The translations under genes and the position numbers were made by a program. The notes under the pieces are model-generated. The model ran no database searches. It was not told where the DNA came from and saw only the letters and a list, made by a program, of their open reading frames with translations. A DNA stretch of 52,112 nt. Origin: a bacterium (GTDB taxonomy: Bacteria > Acidobacteriota > Aminicenantia > Aminicenantales > Aminicenantaceae). Positions 33,501 to 42,782 of the stretch are shown in pieces. Location of the stretch: positions 1 through 52,112 of the forward strand of contig JAGXKI010000012.1 in NCBI GenBank assembly GCA_018335295.1, in the 5' to 3' direction. How positions within the stretch are numbered: position 1 is the first letter of the stretch; each line of letters begins with the position of its first letter.

Positions 33501-34343
33501 ATGAGAACTGACTCAACTGTAAAACAAACCCAAGAAACATCAAAATTTCCTTTTGTGGACCAAACAGAAACCTTTTCGGGAAGTGCGCTGGGGAGTTATA
33601 CTTCCCTGGAGAAGATTAGAAGGATATCCTCCGCGAAAAAAATCCTGAGAGACCTTTTTCAGAGGTACGGCCAGATCTTCAATGCTTTTGAAGAAAACAC
33701 TATGGAAGAGAAAGATCTCTCTCAAGACAAGACTCTGGTGAATTCAAGCTTATTGTATCTGATTGCAGCCACTGACGGAAACGAAGATACCATCGGACAT
33801 TCCCAATTGGTGGCCAGTTATACCCTGCAGTTGGCTCGGGCGTTAGGAATCAGAGATCAGAGATTTCTGATGAATATGGAAAGGGGAGCCCTTCTCCATG
33901 ATATTGGAAAAATTGGTATCCCTGATAGAATTTTGAGAAAAGTGGGACCTTTATCCCTCATGGAAAGAGAAGTGGTTAAAGAACATCCTCTCCTGGGATA
34001 CGAAATCATCCAGGAATTTGACTTTTTGAAAAAAGCCGGACAGGTCACTTTATACCACCATGAAAGCTATGATGGCACCGGTTATCCTTATGGACTGAGT
34101 GGAGATGAAATTCCACTGGAAGCCCGAATATTTGCTATAGCCGACACTCTGGATGCCATCACTTCAGACCGTCCTTACCGGGAAGGAAAGCATTTTGGGG
34201 TGGCCCTAAGAGAGATAGAAAAAAACAAAGGAAGTCAATTTGATCCTTATATAGTGGAGACCTTTTTGTCCATTTCTGAAGAAAGTTGGCATGGGATCAA
34301 AGTGGAAACCCAATCCTCCCCCTTCCTCTCCACAATCCACTAA
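33501..34343 (+). CDS. HD-GYP domain protein, predicted c-di-GMP phosphodiesterase
   Basis: 280 residues starting at an ATG with GAGGG 6 bases upstream; a TTG four codons earlier is less likely. Residues 1-90 match no domain I know. The HD-GYP domain covers about 95-275: HD at 133-134 in LLHDIGKIGIPD, then HHESYDGTGYP (GYP 194-196), then ARIFAIADTLDAITSDRPYR split at its start. Such proteins hydrolyse c-di-GMP to GMP. There is no receiver or membrane sensor domain, so input is unclear. It diverges from the ECF sigma gene. Confidence 0.87.
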   Translation: MRTDSTVKQTQETSKFPFVDQTETFSGSALGSYTSLEKIRRISSAKKILRDLFQRYGQIFNAFEENTMEEKDLSQDKTLVNSSLLYLIAATDGNEDTIGHSQLVASYTLQLARALGIRDQRFLMNMERGALLHDIGKIGIPDRILRKVGPLSLMEREVVKEHPLLGYEIIQEFDFLKKAGQVTLYHHESYDGTGYPYGLSGDEIPLEARIFAIADTLDAITSDRPYREGKHFGVALREIEKNKGSQFDPYIVETFLSISEESWHGIKVETQSSPFLSTIH

Positions 34344-34481
34344 TCCGAATGAGAAGTTCGGAAATCCTTAATGTGGGGTCGGACTGAGCATAAATTACTG
34401 ATAATAAAGTCATTAGTTTCATGAGGCGGTGATTTGGTCTGGTTAGTCCTTATAGACTATTTGGTTTGTTAAGTTGAATAA

Positions 34482-34578
34482 GCGAGAAAAGCGTTCATTT
34501 TGTTTATTTGGTCTGTTTGGTCTATTTTGTCTATCTGGTCTTTTTGGTTGTTTCAGTTGAATTGACTCAACCTTAAAC
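34482..34578. repeat. Dispersed repeat family D, copy 2, with 10-bp tandem units
   Basis: This is the inverted match of 22617-22696. Between the conserved GCGAGAAAAGCGTTC end and the GTTTCAGTTGAATT end lie about four 10-base TTTGGTCT-type units, where the other copy has about two. The rest of the 392-base gap (34344-34735) holds a GGGGTCGGACTGAGCATAA piece near 34374 related to the 49417 inverted repeat, and runs of CACCCT and CTTAC. A 76-codon minus-strand frame here is repeat-derived and not a gene. Confidence 0.7.
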
Positions 34579-34735
34579 CTATCTTTTCTCACCCTCACCC
34601 TTCTTTTCACCCTCCTTACTCTATCTTCTCTTGACCTTGACCTCAATCTTATCCTATTTTCACCCCACCTCAACTTATTAACAGTTTAACAATGAAACAA
34701 TTTAACCGTGAATATTTTTTCCCGGATCCTTCTTT

Positions 34736-36865
34736 TTAGATTCTTTGGGCAGGTTGCTTGTGTAGGCTTCGGAAGGCTTCAGCCACCAGCTCTGCAGTAT
34801 GGAACACCTGAAAAGAAGGGTTTTCCTTTCTCAGGCAGGATTTGAGCTGGAGCAGACAGCCGGGACAGTCGGTGGCAATCATTTTGGACTGACTGTGATG
34901 GATTTTTTTTCTTTTCCCTTCCCAAATCTTATTCGAAATTTCCGGATTTTTGAAGGCAAAAACACCGCAGAATCCGCAGCAGGTGTAAGGCTCTTTTTCC
35001 TCTACAGGAGTGAAACCCAGCTGGCGGAGGATTTTCAAGGGTTCTTTCTTTAATTTCAACTCGTTCATGGAGTGGCAGGGATGATGGTAAAAGATCCTTT
35101 GGTTGGAGGTGAAGGTGGGAAGAGAAGGGATATGCCCTTTTTCATTTAAAAATTGGGAAAAATCAAAGATTTGAGGGACCCAGGAGGAAAATTCCGGAAG
35201 GATTTCTGGATATGTATTTTTCAATAGAGACCCTCCGGTGGGACAAACGGTGACAATGGAGTCTGGATTTTCCTTTCTGATCCATTCCAGATTTTTTCGG
35301 GCTAGTTTCTGGACATCTTCTTTTTCTCCTAGATGAAGACTGGGGGCCCCACAACAGCCTTGTTGAGAAGGGGAAACCACATCATAATTCAAATGGGATA
35401 GAGATGTGAACACACTGTCTCGAACCTCGGGAAAAAATTGTTTAACCACACATCCCTGAAAGAGAAAGATTTTTTGAGGGTTTTTTGGTGGAGGGGGATG
35501 AGATTTTTTGAGGTTGAGGGCTGGAAAGGATTTACCTCGGGTCCAAGAAAAGGGAAGTGGTTTCAAATACCCATTCTTTTTCCAAGGCTTCTGCATGACA
35601 GAAAGGATTTGACTCCCCCATTCGAAAAAGAATTTTTTGGTAAAAATCCGGGAAAGCACCTTTTCCCACAGGGAGGAACCCTTTCGGTTTTTGAGCTCGA
35701 GGATAAGGTCTCCTGTAGGGATCCTTACCGGGCAAAATTCTTCGCATTTTTTACAATCGGCACAAAGGTCCAGAAGATGGGAGGAAATTTCTTCAGATTG
35801 GGTCATGGCTGTAAGAAGAGTGCCAATACCCCCAGGATAAACCGAGCCCCCATACACATGTCCGCCCAGAGACTGAAAAACAGGGCAAACCAGCATACAT
35901 CCACCACACTTAAGGCAGCGGAGTGTAGGGCGGAGTTCTTTGTCTTCGCTCATGTTCAATCGTCCGTTGTCCAGGATGATGATATGAACTTCCTGAGGAC
36001 CATGAACTCCGGTCACCAATTCTTTTTCGATGTCAGTGGTGCGGCTGGGCCCGGTGATATAGGAAACGTAGGCGGTCATCTTTTGACCGGAAGAAGCCAA
36101 AATCAAGGCTTTAATCAGTGCGGTGGCCTGTTCCAGGTTTTCCACCAATTTTTCGGTGCTCACCAGAGCGATGTGAACCGGAGGCAGCGAAGTCACCAGT
36201 CGGGCATTCCCTTCATTACTGACAATAATCAGAGTGCCGGATTCGGCCACCGCGAAATTGGCTCCCGATAGGCCCACATCGGCATTCATGAGAATGTCCC
36301 TCATTTCTTTCCGGACCTGTTTGACGATTTCTCTGGAATCCGGGGGGATTTCCTTTTGAAAATGTTGGCTGAAAAGCTGGGCAATTTCTTCCTTGGTTTT
36401 ATGGAGAGCAGGAGCTGTGATATGAGAGGGTCTTTCTTTGGTTAATTGAATGATTCGTTCCCCCAGATCTGTTTCCACCACCCGGTAACCCTTTTTCTGG
36501 AGATATTGGTTCAGATGGATTTCTTCGCTGACCATGGATTTGGATTTAACAAGGAGTTGAGCATTTTTTTCCTTGAGTATTCCTTCGACCTTCGAAAGAG
36601 CTTGTTCGGGGGTGGAGGCCAGATGCACCTGGGATCCCGATTTCTGAGCTTGTTCGGTGAATTCTTGAATGAGTTGAGGGAGCTTGGGGATGCATTCATC
36701 ACGGATGGCCTTCGCTTTATCCTTGTATTCTTCCCAGGTAACCTCTTGTTTGGTTTGGAGGTATTTTTGGGAGTGTTGGGAGGAAGCATTTTCCAAAGCC
36801 TTCTGGAGATTGGAGTCCTTCAGAGCTTTTTTGGTTTTCTTTTTGCGTTTTTTGCGGAAAAACAT
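34736..36865 (-). CDS. Fused LutB-LutA-like iron-sulfur oxidoreductase
   Basis: 709 residues from the ATG sharing one base with the ftsK stop (TGATG). The N-terminal LUD domain (about 50-310) is LutB-like, with ILMNADVGLSGANFAVAESG split at its start and SNEGNARL. Two 4Fe-4S motifs follow: CLKCGGCMLVCP (317-328) and CADCKKCEEFCP (368-379). The C-terminal third (about 465-700) has two CCG domains as in LutA/GlpC, with QGCCGAPSLH and YTCCGFCGVFAF. LutA and LutB are normally separate subunits of lactate oxidation complexes. A LutC gene is not visible, so the substrate is uncertain. Confidence 0.85.
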   Translation of the reverse strand: MFFRKKRKKKTKKALKDSNLQKALENASSQHSQKYLQTKQEVTWEEYKDKAKAIRDECIPKLPQLIQEFTEQAQKSGSQVHLASTPEQALSKVEGILKEKNAQLLVKSKSMVSEEIHLNQYLQKKGYRVVETDLGERIIQLTKERPSHITAPALHKTKEEIAQLFSQHFQKEIPPDSREIVKQVRKEMRDILMNADVGLSGANFAVAESGTLIIVSNEGNARLVTSLPPVHIALVSTEKLVENLEQATALIKALILASSGQKMTAYVSYITGPSRTTDIEKELVTGVHGPQEVHIIILDNGRLNMSEDKELRPTLRCLKCGGCMLVCPVFQSLGGHVYGGSVYPGGIGTLLTAMTQSEEISSHLLDLCADCKKCEEFCPVRIPTGDLILELKNRKGSSLWEKVLSRIFTKKFFFEWGSQILSVMQKPWKKNGYLKPLPFSWTRGKSFPALNLKKSHPPPPKNPQKIFLFQGCVVKQFFPEVRDSVFTSLSHLNYDVVSPSQQGCCGAPSLHLGEKEDVQKLARKNLEWIRKENPDSIVTVCPTGGSLLKNTYPEILPEFSSWVPQIFDFSQFLNEKGHIPSLPTFTSNQRIFYHHPCHSMNELKLKKEPLKILRQLGFTPVEEKEPYTCCGFCGVFAFKNPEISNKIWEGKRKKIHHSQSKMIATDCPGCLLQLKSCLRKENPSFQVFHTAELVAEAFRSLHKQPAQRI

Positions 36866-39138
36866 CAATCTTCCTGGTTGTTGTTCTTCTTCAGGTAAGT
36901 TTGGGGATCCACTTTAATTTCCCTGGGTTTGCTTCCCTCAGAAGGGCCCAGGATGCCTTCTTCTTCCATTTGGTCGATGATCCGGGCTGCCCGAGCATAA
37001 CCCAACTTGAGTTTTCTCTGGAGGTAAGAAGCTGAAGCCTGACCGGTGAGAAGAACCAGTTCCACGGCTTTATCAAAAAGGTCGTCCCTTTCCCCTTCCT
37101 CTTCTTCCACTTGGGCCGAAGAGCCTTCCAGTACGCTGACGATCTTCTGGTCATAAATAGGCTGGCCCTGGCCTTTGACAAACTGAACCACCCGGGTCAC
37201 TTCGGGAAGAGAAACGTAGGAGCAGTGAAGACGAATGAGACGGGGATAATTGGGGGGCATGAACAGCATGTCTCCATTTCCCAAAAGCTTTTCGGCTCCG
37301 CCGGTATCGATAATGATGCGGGAATCCACTTTGGAAGGAACTCTGAAAGAAATGCGGGAATTGAAGTTATTCTTCACTGTTCCGGTGATGACATCAATGG
37401 AGGGACGCTGGGTGGCCATCACCAGATGAATCCCCACGGCCCGGGCGAGTTGGGCCAGACGGGCGATGCAGTATTCCACTTCCTGGGCTCCCACCATCAT
37501 CAGTTCGGATAGCTCGTCGATAATGATCACCAGATAGGGAAGAGGTTTGAGTTTCTCCTTTTCCTCCTCACTGAGCTTTCCCTTCTGTTCCTTGAGCAGT
37601 TTGGCCACCTCCCGGTTGTACTGTTCGATGTTTCTGACCCGCATTTGGCCCAATTTTTGATAGCGGTTTTCCATCTTCTTAATGGCATCCAGGAGGATGG
37701 CTCCGGCTTTTTTGGGGTCTTGAACCACCGGGCTCAGAAGGTGGGGTACTCCGTTGTAAAGGGAGAATTCCAGTCTTTTGGGGTCGATGAGGATGAGTTT
37801 GACTTCCTCGGGTGAAGCTTTATACAGGATGCTGGTGATAAAAGCATTCAGGGCCACACTTTTTCCCGTTCCCGTGGCTCCGGCGAGAAGTAAATGAGGC
37901 ATGATGGAGAGGTCACTGATATAAAACTCTCCATGGACCGTTTTGCCCAAGGCAAAGGTCAGTTTGGAGGGAGAATTGATGAATTTATCCGATTGGATGA
38001 CATCTCTGAGTTTGATGATCTCTCTTTTGTTATTAGGGACTTCCATTCCCAAAGAGGATTTTCCGGGGATCCTCTGGATTCGAACGGATTCAGCGCCAAG
38101 AGCCAGAGAAAGATCTTCTGAAAGGTTGGCTACTTGACTGACCTTTATGCCCGGCTGGGGATAGAATTCATAGGTGGTGAGGACAGGCCCGGGGTGATAC
38201 TCTTTGACTTCCCCCTCTACGTTGAATTCGCTGAGTTTTTCTTCGATACACTCTTTTTTTTCATACAGTTCGTTTTTATCAATTTTTTCAGCAGGCTTTC
38301 CCGGGTCCAGAAGGCTGAGAGGCGGAAAATTGTAATCCTTTCTTTTTTCCATCTCTGGAAACAGATATTTCTCCTTCTCCTGAGGTTGAGAGGGGGGAGC
38401 TTTCGCTGGAGGAGCCTCTGGTTCATTCTTCTTTTTCTCCGCCTTCGAAGGAGTATATTTCTGGATAACTTTTTTTCTCATTTTTTTTCGCTGTCTGGAT
38501 TTCTGATGATGGATGATCCGGATCCGAACTTCTTTGAACATGGAGTTTAAGAGGTGGGAGAGTTTCTGGAGAGATTGGGTGATAGAGAAGTGGGTATACA
38601 GGAGAAAAAACAATATAAGCCCGGAAAAGATCAGAAGATAGGTTCCGGTATGATTGAAATAACGGATCAAAACCGAAGAAAGCAGGTCGCCCAGGATTCC
38701 CCCTCCCCCGGCGGAGATTTCAGCATTTCTCCAGCCGAGGGAATGAAAAAACATAGAAAGGAGGATGCTCAACATAAGAAGCAGCAGGAAAACTCCCCCT
38801 GTTTTCTTTAAGATCCGCCTATTGAAGGAAGGAAAAAATGCTTGAGATCCCAGGTAAATGAGCCCTAGAGATAAAAAGAAGGAGGTAAAACCCAGGAGCT
38901 GGAGAAAAAGTTCAGACAGAGAGGCTCCCACTTTTCCCATATAATTGTGAACTTTCTGTGAAGTAGTGGTGGTGCTCACCCAGGAGGGATCCGCGGAGTG
39001 GTAACTGATTAAACTGGTGAAAATAAAAATTCCCAACAAAAGGAGAATGATCCCCCATATTTCAGAGTAGCCGAACCGATTCTTCTTGTTGGATTTCTGG
39101 GGGGTTGTTTTCTTTGACTTTTTTCCCTTTTTTGACAT
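36865..39138 (-). CDS. ftsK: DNA translocase FtsK
   Basis: 757 residues. Four membrane helices lie within about 25-190, followed by a charged Lys/Pro-rich linker (about 210-270), shorter than in E. coli. The RecA-like motor carries Walker A LLAGATGTGKSVALN, Walker B LVIIIDELSELMM, and the family ARAVGIHLVMATQRPSIDVITG, split here. The C-terminal gamma winged helix (about 690-750: TGQASASYLQRKLKLGYARAARI, split) reads KOPS sequences. It moves the chromosome terminus through the division septum. It has its own near-leaderless promoter inside the spacer after ksgA. Confidence 0.96.
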   Translation of the reverse strand: MSKKGKKSKKTTPQKSNKKNRFGYSEIWGIILLLLGIFIFTSLISYHSADPSWVSTTTTSQKVHNYMGKVGASLSELFLQLLGFTSFFLSLGLIYLGSQAFFPSFNRRILKKTGGVFLLLLMLSILLSMFFHSLGWRNAEISAGGGGILGDLLSSVLIRYFNHTGTYLLIFSGLILFFLLYTHFSITQSLQKLSHLLNSMFKEVRIRIIHHQKSRQRKKMRKKVIQKYTPSKAEKKKNEPEAPPAKAPPSQPQEKEKYLFPEMEKRKDYNFPPLSLLDPGKPAEKIDKNELYEKKECIEEKLSEFNVEGEVKEYHPGPVLTTYEFYPQPGIKVSQVANLSEDLSLALGAESVRIQRIPGKSSLGMEVPNNKREIIKLRDVIQSDKFINSPSKLTFALGKTVHGEFYISDLSIMPHLLLAGATGTGKSVALNAFITSILYKASPEEVKLILIDPKRLEFSLYNGVPHLLSPVVQDPKKAGAILLDAIKKMENRYQKLGQMRVRNIEQYNREVAKLLKEQKGKLSEEEKEKLKPLPYLVIIIDELSELMMVGAQEVEYCIARLAQLARAVGIHLVMATQRPSIDVITGTVKNNFNSRISFRVPSKVDSRIIIDTGGAEKLLGNGDMLFMPPNYPRLIRLHCSYVSLPEVTRVVQFVKGQGQPIYDQKIVSVLEGSSAQVEEEEGERDDLFDKAVELVLLTGQASASYLQRKLKLGYARAARIIDQMEEEGILGPSEGSKPREIKVDPQTYLKKNNNQED

Positions 39139-39145
39139 TTCTCAA

Positions 39146-39154
39146 ATTATACCA
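39146..39154 (-). promoter_or_regulatory. Extended -10 promoter of ftsK
   Basis: On the minus strand TGG is followed by a perfect TATAAT (39151-39146). Seven bases separate it from the ftsK ATG. No good -35 is seen, consistent with an extended -10 promoter. It sits in the 19-base gap after ksgA. Confidence 0.65.
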
Positions 39155-39157
39155 TAT

Positions 39158-39970
39158 TCACTCAGAGGGGTGAAAATAAAGGAATTCATACAGAGTGACG
39201 AACTGAGAGAGAGAAAGTTGTTCGGCACGGACATTTTCTTCCAATCCTATCCGGTTGAAAGCGGTGCGGATGAAGGAAAGGGGAAAATCAAGCCGCCTCA
39301 GATTGTTGGACAGTTTTTTCCTTCGATGGCGGAAGGACCCTTGGAGAAATTTTCGAAACCGGGGCTCTTCTTTTAGAGAAAAAATGGGCTTAGGCCTTGT
39401 TTTTAAAGAGAGAAGAGCTGATTGTACCTGGGGAGGAGGGAAAAAAGCCCCTGGAGAAAGAGTGAAATGGATTTGAGAAGTGAAATAATTCTGGAACAGG
39501 ATGGAAACGGGAGCGTATTGTTTGGACCCTGGTTGAGCACAGACTCGCTCGGCGACTTCTTTCTGCAGAAGGAAAACACACACAGAGATGACCTCCCGCT
39601 CTTGGAGAACTTTAAACAAGACTGGAGAGGATATGGAGTAAGGGAGGTTTCCCACGATTTTGAGTTTATTGATGGGTTGAGGATGATTCTTCACTATTTC
39701 ATGGAAATGAAGGGCCCGTATGTCATTCTGAAGTATCCTTAAGTTAGGAAATTCCAGTTTCTTCAGGAAAGGAATGAACCCGGAGTCTCTTTCCACGGCG
39801 AGGACAGAACCTCCTTTTTGAGCTAAGGCTTGAGTGAGAACTCCTTTCCCCGCGCCGATTTCCAAAATCAGTTCGTTTTTTTGAGGATGGATCACCCGGA
39901 CAATCTTGTCCCTTACACGGGGGTTTACCAGGAAATGCTGTCCCCACTGATGTCTTTTGTTTTTTTTCAT
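39158..39970 (-). CDS. ksgA: 16S rRNA dimethyladenosine transferase
   Basis: 270 residues, the usual length. It starts MKKNKRHQWGQHFLVNP, typical of KsgA. The SAM motif is ILEIGAGKGVLTQALA, motif IV is GNLPYSISSPVL, and a C-terminal helical domain recognises the rRNA. It methylates two adjacent adenosines near the 3' end of 16S rRNA during small-subunit maturation. It is the third gene of the SGNH-barrel-ksgA operon, 12 bases after the barrel gene. Confidence 0.95.
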   Translation of the reverse strand: MKKNKRHQWGQHFLVNPRVRDKIVRVIHPQKNELILEIGAGKGVLTQALAQKGGSVLAVERDSGFIPFLKKLEFPNLRILQNDIRALHFHEIVKNHPQPINKLKIVGNLPYSISSPVLFKVLQEREVISVCVFLLQKEVAERVCAQPGSKQYAPVSILFQNYFTSQIHFTLSPGAFFPPPQVQSALLSLKTRPKPIFSLKEEPRFRKFLQGSFRHRRKKLSNNLRRLDFPLSFIRTAFNRIGLEENVRAEQLSLSQFVTLYEFLYFHPSE

Positions 39971-39982
39971 GAGAATGATTGT

Positions 39983-40609
39983 TCAAAACAGGCGAATTCC
40001 CCATAGGAGGCCCAATCCCATTTCCAGACCGCCCAAGTTTGCCTCCAAGCTGTTTTCTTGAGCGGTGGCTTGGGTGAATTTGACAAATATCTTTACGAAT
40101 AGAGAGGAGAGAGAAGGAATAGGATAATAAACTCCTCCTTGGATATGGTATCCGGTTGTGAAACCCGAGGTGTCATGGAGTTCACTTGTTTCCTTATAAT
40201 GATAATAATCCCAGCCCATCCCTACATAGGGGATCCAATCGTGGACCTGAATCAAGTATTTCCCAGCTAAGGTCACTGGAAAAAGAGTCAGTTGAGTGGT
40301 TTTTCGGGTGAAGGTGGAAGACCCCTTTTTGGAAAGGTTTTTCACTTCCAGAGAAAGAGCCAGGTGATGGAAGGAATGGAAGGAGAAGATGGGATTGATT
40401 TCCAGTCCTTTAATGGATCCGGTATTCCCGTAGATTTGTTTTATTCGACCTCCTTGAAAGTGATAGCTCCCCACAGAAAATCCCATCAAAACAGATGGAA
40501 AAGAATTTTTCTGGACCTTCCTTTCCCTCTCTTCCTCCTCAGCCTGAATGGGAGGAAGAAAGAGCCAGGAGAGGATAAGAAGAAAAGCAGCACATCGGAT
40601 TTTTTTCAA
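39983..40609 (-). CDS. Predicted outer-membrane beta-barrel protein
   Basis: 208 residues. A signal peptide covers about 1-23 (LILSWLFLPPIQA). The mature part alternates aromatic and polar residues in strands (ALSLEVKNLSK, TQLTLFPVTLAGKYLI, WIPYVGMGWDYYHY, TGYHIQGGVYYPI) and ends in phenylalanine (LLWGIRLF), as small eight-stranded barrels do. I cannot assign it to OmpW or another named family. It overlaps the SGNH gene by 4 bases, so the two products may act together at the cell surface. Confidence 0.7.
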   Translation of the reverse strand: MKKIRCAAFLLILSWLFLPPIQAEEEERERKVQKNSFPSVLMGFSVGSYHFQGGRIKQIYGNTGSIKGLEINPIFSFHSFHHLALSLEVKNLSKKGSSTFTRKTTQLTLFPVTLAGKYLIQVHDWIPYVGMGWDYYHYKETSELHDTSGFTTGYHIQGGVYYPIPSLSSLFVKIFVKFTQATAQENSLEANLGGLEMGLGLLWGIRLF

Positions 40610-42657
40610 TTTAAAGAGCCTCCATCTTTAGTCTCTTCAAAGGGCTTAGAGAGAGGACCTTCAGTGCCATCGCGGCGGAGGGTGGAAAGAGCATACACAT
40701 AATGTTGGGAAGGAAGGATATCTGTGTCAAAAAAAGATTTTTGGAGAGGATTCTGAAGGATAGTCAGGAGGTGAAAATCAAAAGGAGGACCGGAAGCTTC
40801 CGCTCGGTATATTTTGTAACCAGAAAAAATGTCTCTTGAAGAAAGTTTGGGATTGTCTTTCCAGTGGATAGAGTTTCCCGGGTGTTTAAAAAAAAGAATC
40901 TGGTCATAAATCCTTTCAATTTGGGTGATAAAAGGAGGAAAAGGAAGGGTCTTTATCTTTTCAAACCAGGTGTGGGCCATGATTTTATACCCTTTGACGC
41001 TCGGGTGAACACCATCTTTGCAGAGAAGGGATTTCCATCCCCCCTTTTCTTCCGGGTAGGAATAGAAAACCTGAAAATGATCGACCAGAGGAATGTTCAG
41101 AGCTTCACCGATCCTCCGGATTTTATCGTTGAGAGAAAAAATTCTTTCTCTGTAATATTTAAAATTCCATTCCCAATCCTTGCGGGGGGGTATTGTAGAA
41201 AGCAGGGGAAACACTCCCGAGTTTTGGCATAGGAGTATCATTCTTTCTAAATTGAAAGCTGTGGTGTCCATGGATATGTCTCGAAAAATCACATCGTTGG
41301 TCCCTTCCATCAGAAGCAGGAATTTGGCTGAGTGTGAGGAAATAACTTCCTTTATTCGATGCAATCCCTGGATAGTAATCTCTGCTGGAAACCCTTCATT
41401 GATAACTTGGGAGGGTCCATAGTATTGCTGGAGTCGGGATTCCAGACGGGGGATGTATCCCTTCTCTGGAGCCTCCTCCCCATCCAGGTAACCAAAAGTA
41501 ATGCTGTCTCCGAAGCCGATGTACCCTTCTGGTTTGGAGGAGGAGAAGGTTCTATCCAGGGAAAAGGAAGGAAAGGAGAAATGGTTGGGGTGGGTCAGGT
41601 CCCTGAAAGAGAAGAATTCATGGATTATACGTTCATCAGCCTCCAAAGTAATGGTGAGGACTTCTTTGTGAGTGGAGAGAAGGGGAGGGGCGGAAAAGGA
41701 GCGGTTTCCTTCATAAAGGGGGAGTTCTTGGCTCCAACTCCCTCTTATTTGGTATTGGCAGGAGAGGCGGTTGGGACCTTGTTTCCATACCACTACAGGG
41801 ATGTTTCCCCTCAGAAAGGAGATTGAAGCCCCCCAATCTGGATAGGAATTATCGGTTATTTTTTCCTCGGCGGTCCAATGGGTTTGATTCCGCAGTGAAC
41901 AGTATATTTCATAGTCATTCCCGTCGTAAGCACTCCATACCACCCAGATGTTCCCTCCTGAATCCACTCCTGCATGGGGAAGGATGTGGGGTGAGGGGGA
42001 TTTTCTGTGGATGATTTCAGGTTCAGACCAATCCCGTCCATCAAAGGAACTGTAGAAAATTTGGTCTCTTCCTTTTTTTCTTCCCGCCCAAAAGACCCAG
42101 GGGTGGTTTTGATGGTCTACCACAATTTGAGGGCTGGAGCTTTCAGAGAAAAAGGATGAATTGACCACCCAGGTCTTTTTTGAATGAAAGTTTTGAGCCA
42201 GGATGAAAGATTTTCCTTGAAAAAAGCAAACCCAAGTCAGCCAAGGGGTGTTGTCCAGGTCGAAGGTTATATCAGGGGTGATGTTTTGGGATCCTTCCTG
42301 GTATCTCTGAATCAATACTAGCTTCTTTTCTTGGAGTTTTCCTATACTAACCCCTTTTCCTTGTTCCCATAAAGCCCAAATTTGTCCTTCCCGATCTTTT
42401 TTAAGGGCAGGAAAACGAGCTTGAGGGTCAGAAAGGATATCTTTTATTTTCCAGGCCTGATCCGAAGAGGACCGGGAGGCTAGTTGAAGCCCGTGGTGGC
42501 TTTTCTTGAAGATGAACAAGAACTGTCCGTTCTTAGAAATCAAATTGCTGGCAGATTTTCCTTTTAAAGCCAGATCTTTTTCGCCGCTCCAGAGAAAGAG
42601 AACGGAAACAGCCAGGAAAATAAGCCCTCCCATCCATTTTTTTTGACTTATTCTCAT
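40606..42657 (-). CDS. Exported SGNH/GDSL hydrolase with N-terminal beta-propeller
   Basis: 683 residues. An N-terminal signal or anchor (about 10-24) is followed by a propeller-like region (about 30-350) with repeated NxPWLTWV, HPWVFWAG and GNIWVVWSA blades. The SGNH esterase domain (about 376-565) has block I GFGDSIT (381-387), block III GTND (452-455) and block V DGVHP (548-552), giving a Ser-Asp-His triad. A C-terminal fibronectin-like region (about 600-683) follows. It is probably an envelope carbohydrate or lipid esterase; the substrate is unknown. It starts 12 bases after a -10 box with no ribosome-binding site. Confidence 0.85.
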   Translation of the reverse strand: MRISQKKWMGGLIFLAVSVLFLWSGEKDLALKGKSASNLISKNGQFLFIFKKSHHGLQLASRSSSDQAWKIKDILSDPQARFPALKKDREGQIWALWEQGKGVSIGKLQEKKLVLIQRYQEGSQNITPDITFDLDNTPWLTWVCFFQGKSFILAQNFHSKKTWVVNSSFFSESSSPQIVVDHQNHPWVFWAGRKKGRDQIFYSSFDGRDWSEPEIIHRKSPSPHILPHAGVDSGGNIWVVWSAYDGNDYEIYCSLRNQTHWTAEEKITDNSYPDWGASISFLRGNIPVVVWKQGPNRLSCQYQIRGSWSQELPLYEGNRSFSAPPLLSTHKEVLTITLEADERIIHEFFSFRDLTHPNHFSFPSFSLDRTFSSSKPEGYIGFGDSITFGYLDGEEAPEKGYIPRLESRLQQYYGPSQVINEGFPAEITIQGLHRIKEVISSHSAKFLLLMEGTNDVIFRDISMDTTAFNLERMILLCQNSGVFPLLSTIPPRKDWEWNFKYYRERIFSLNDKIRRIGEALNIPLVDHFQVFYSYPEEKGGWKSLLCKDGVHPSVKGYKIMAHTWFEKIKTLPFPPFITQIERIYDQILFFKHPGNSIHWKDNPKLSSRDIFSGYKIYRAEASGPPFDFHLLTILQNPLQKSFFDTDILPSQHYVYALSTLRRDGTEGPLSKPFEETKDGGSLN

Positions 42658-42669
42658 TTGTTGTGTTTT

Positions 42670-42698
42670 TATATATCACAGCCAGCAAATGGAGGCAA
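42670..42698 (-). promoter_or_regulatory. Promoter of the SGNH-barrel-ksgA operon
   Basis: Minus-strand TTGCCT (42698-42693) and TATATA (42675-42670) are spaced by 17 bases, with TG upstream of the -10. The 12 bases before the ATG contain no G, so no Shine-Dalgarno sequence is possible there. Confidence 0.6.
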
Positions 42699-42743
42699 AT
42701 AAGAAAGGTCCAAAGGATGTTCTTAAACCGGAGAGGAAGGAAC

Positions 42744-42772
42744 TTGTACTGCATTTTGATTTGACGTAATAT
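42744..42772 (+). promoter_or_regulatory. Promoter of the acyltransferase gene
   Basis: TTGTAC (42744-42749) and TAATAT (42767-42772) are spaced by 17 bases. Ten bases separate the -10 box from the ATG. It diverges from the SGNH promoter, and the two fill the 125-base spacer. Confidence 0.6.
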
Positions 42773-42782
42773 ATTTTCAGCC

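Noticed and set aside
34443-34673. 76-codon Arg/Gln/Asn-rich ORF on the minus strand
   Set aside because: It follows the 10-base tandem units of repeat family D and has low-complexity content with no recognisable domain.
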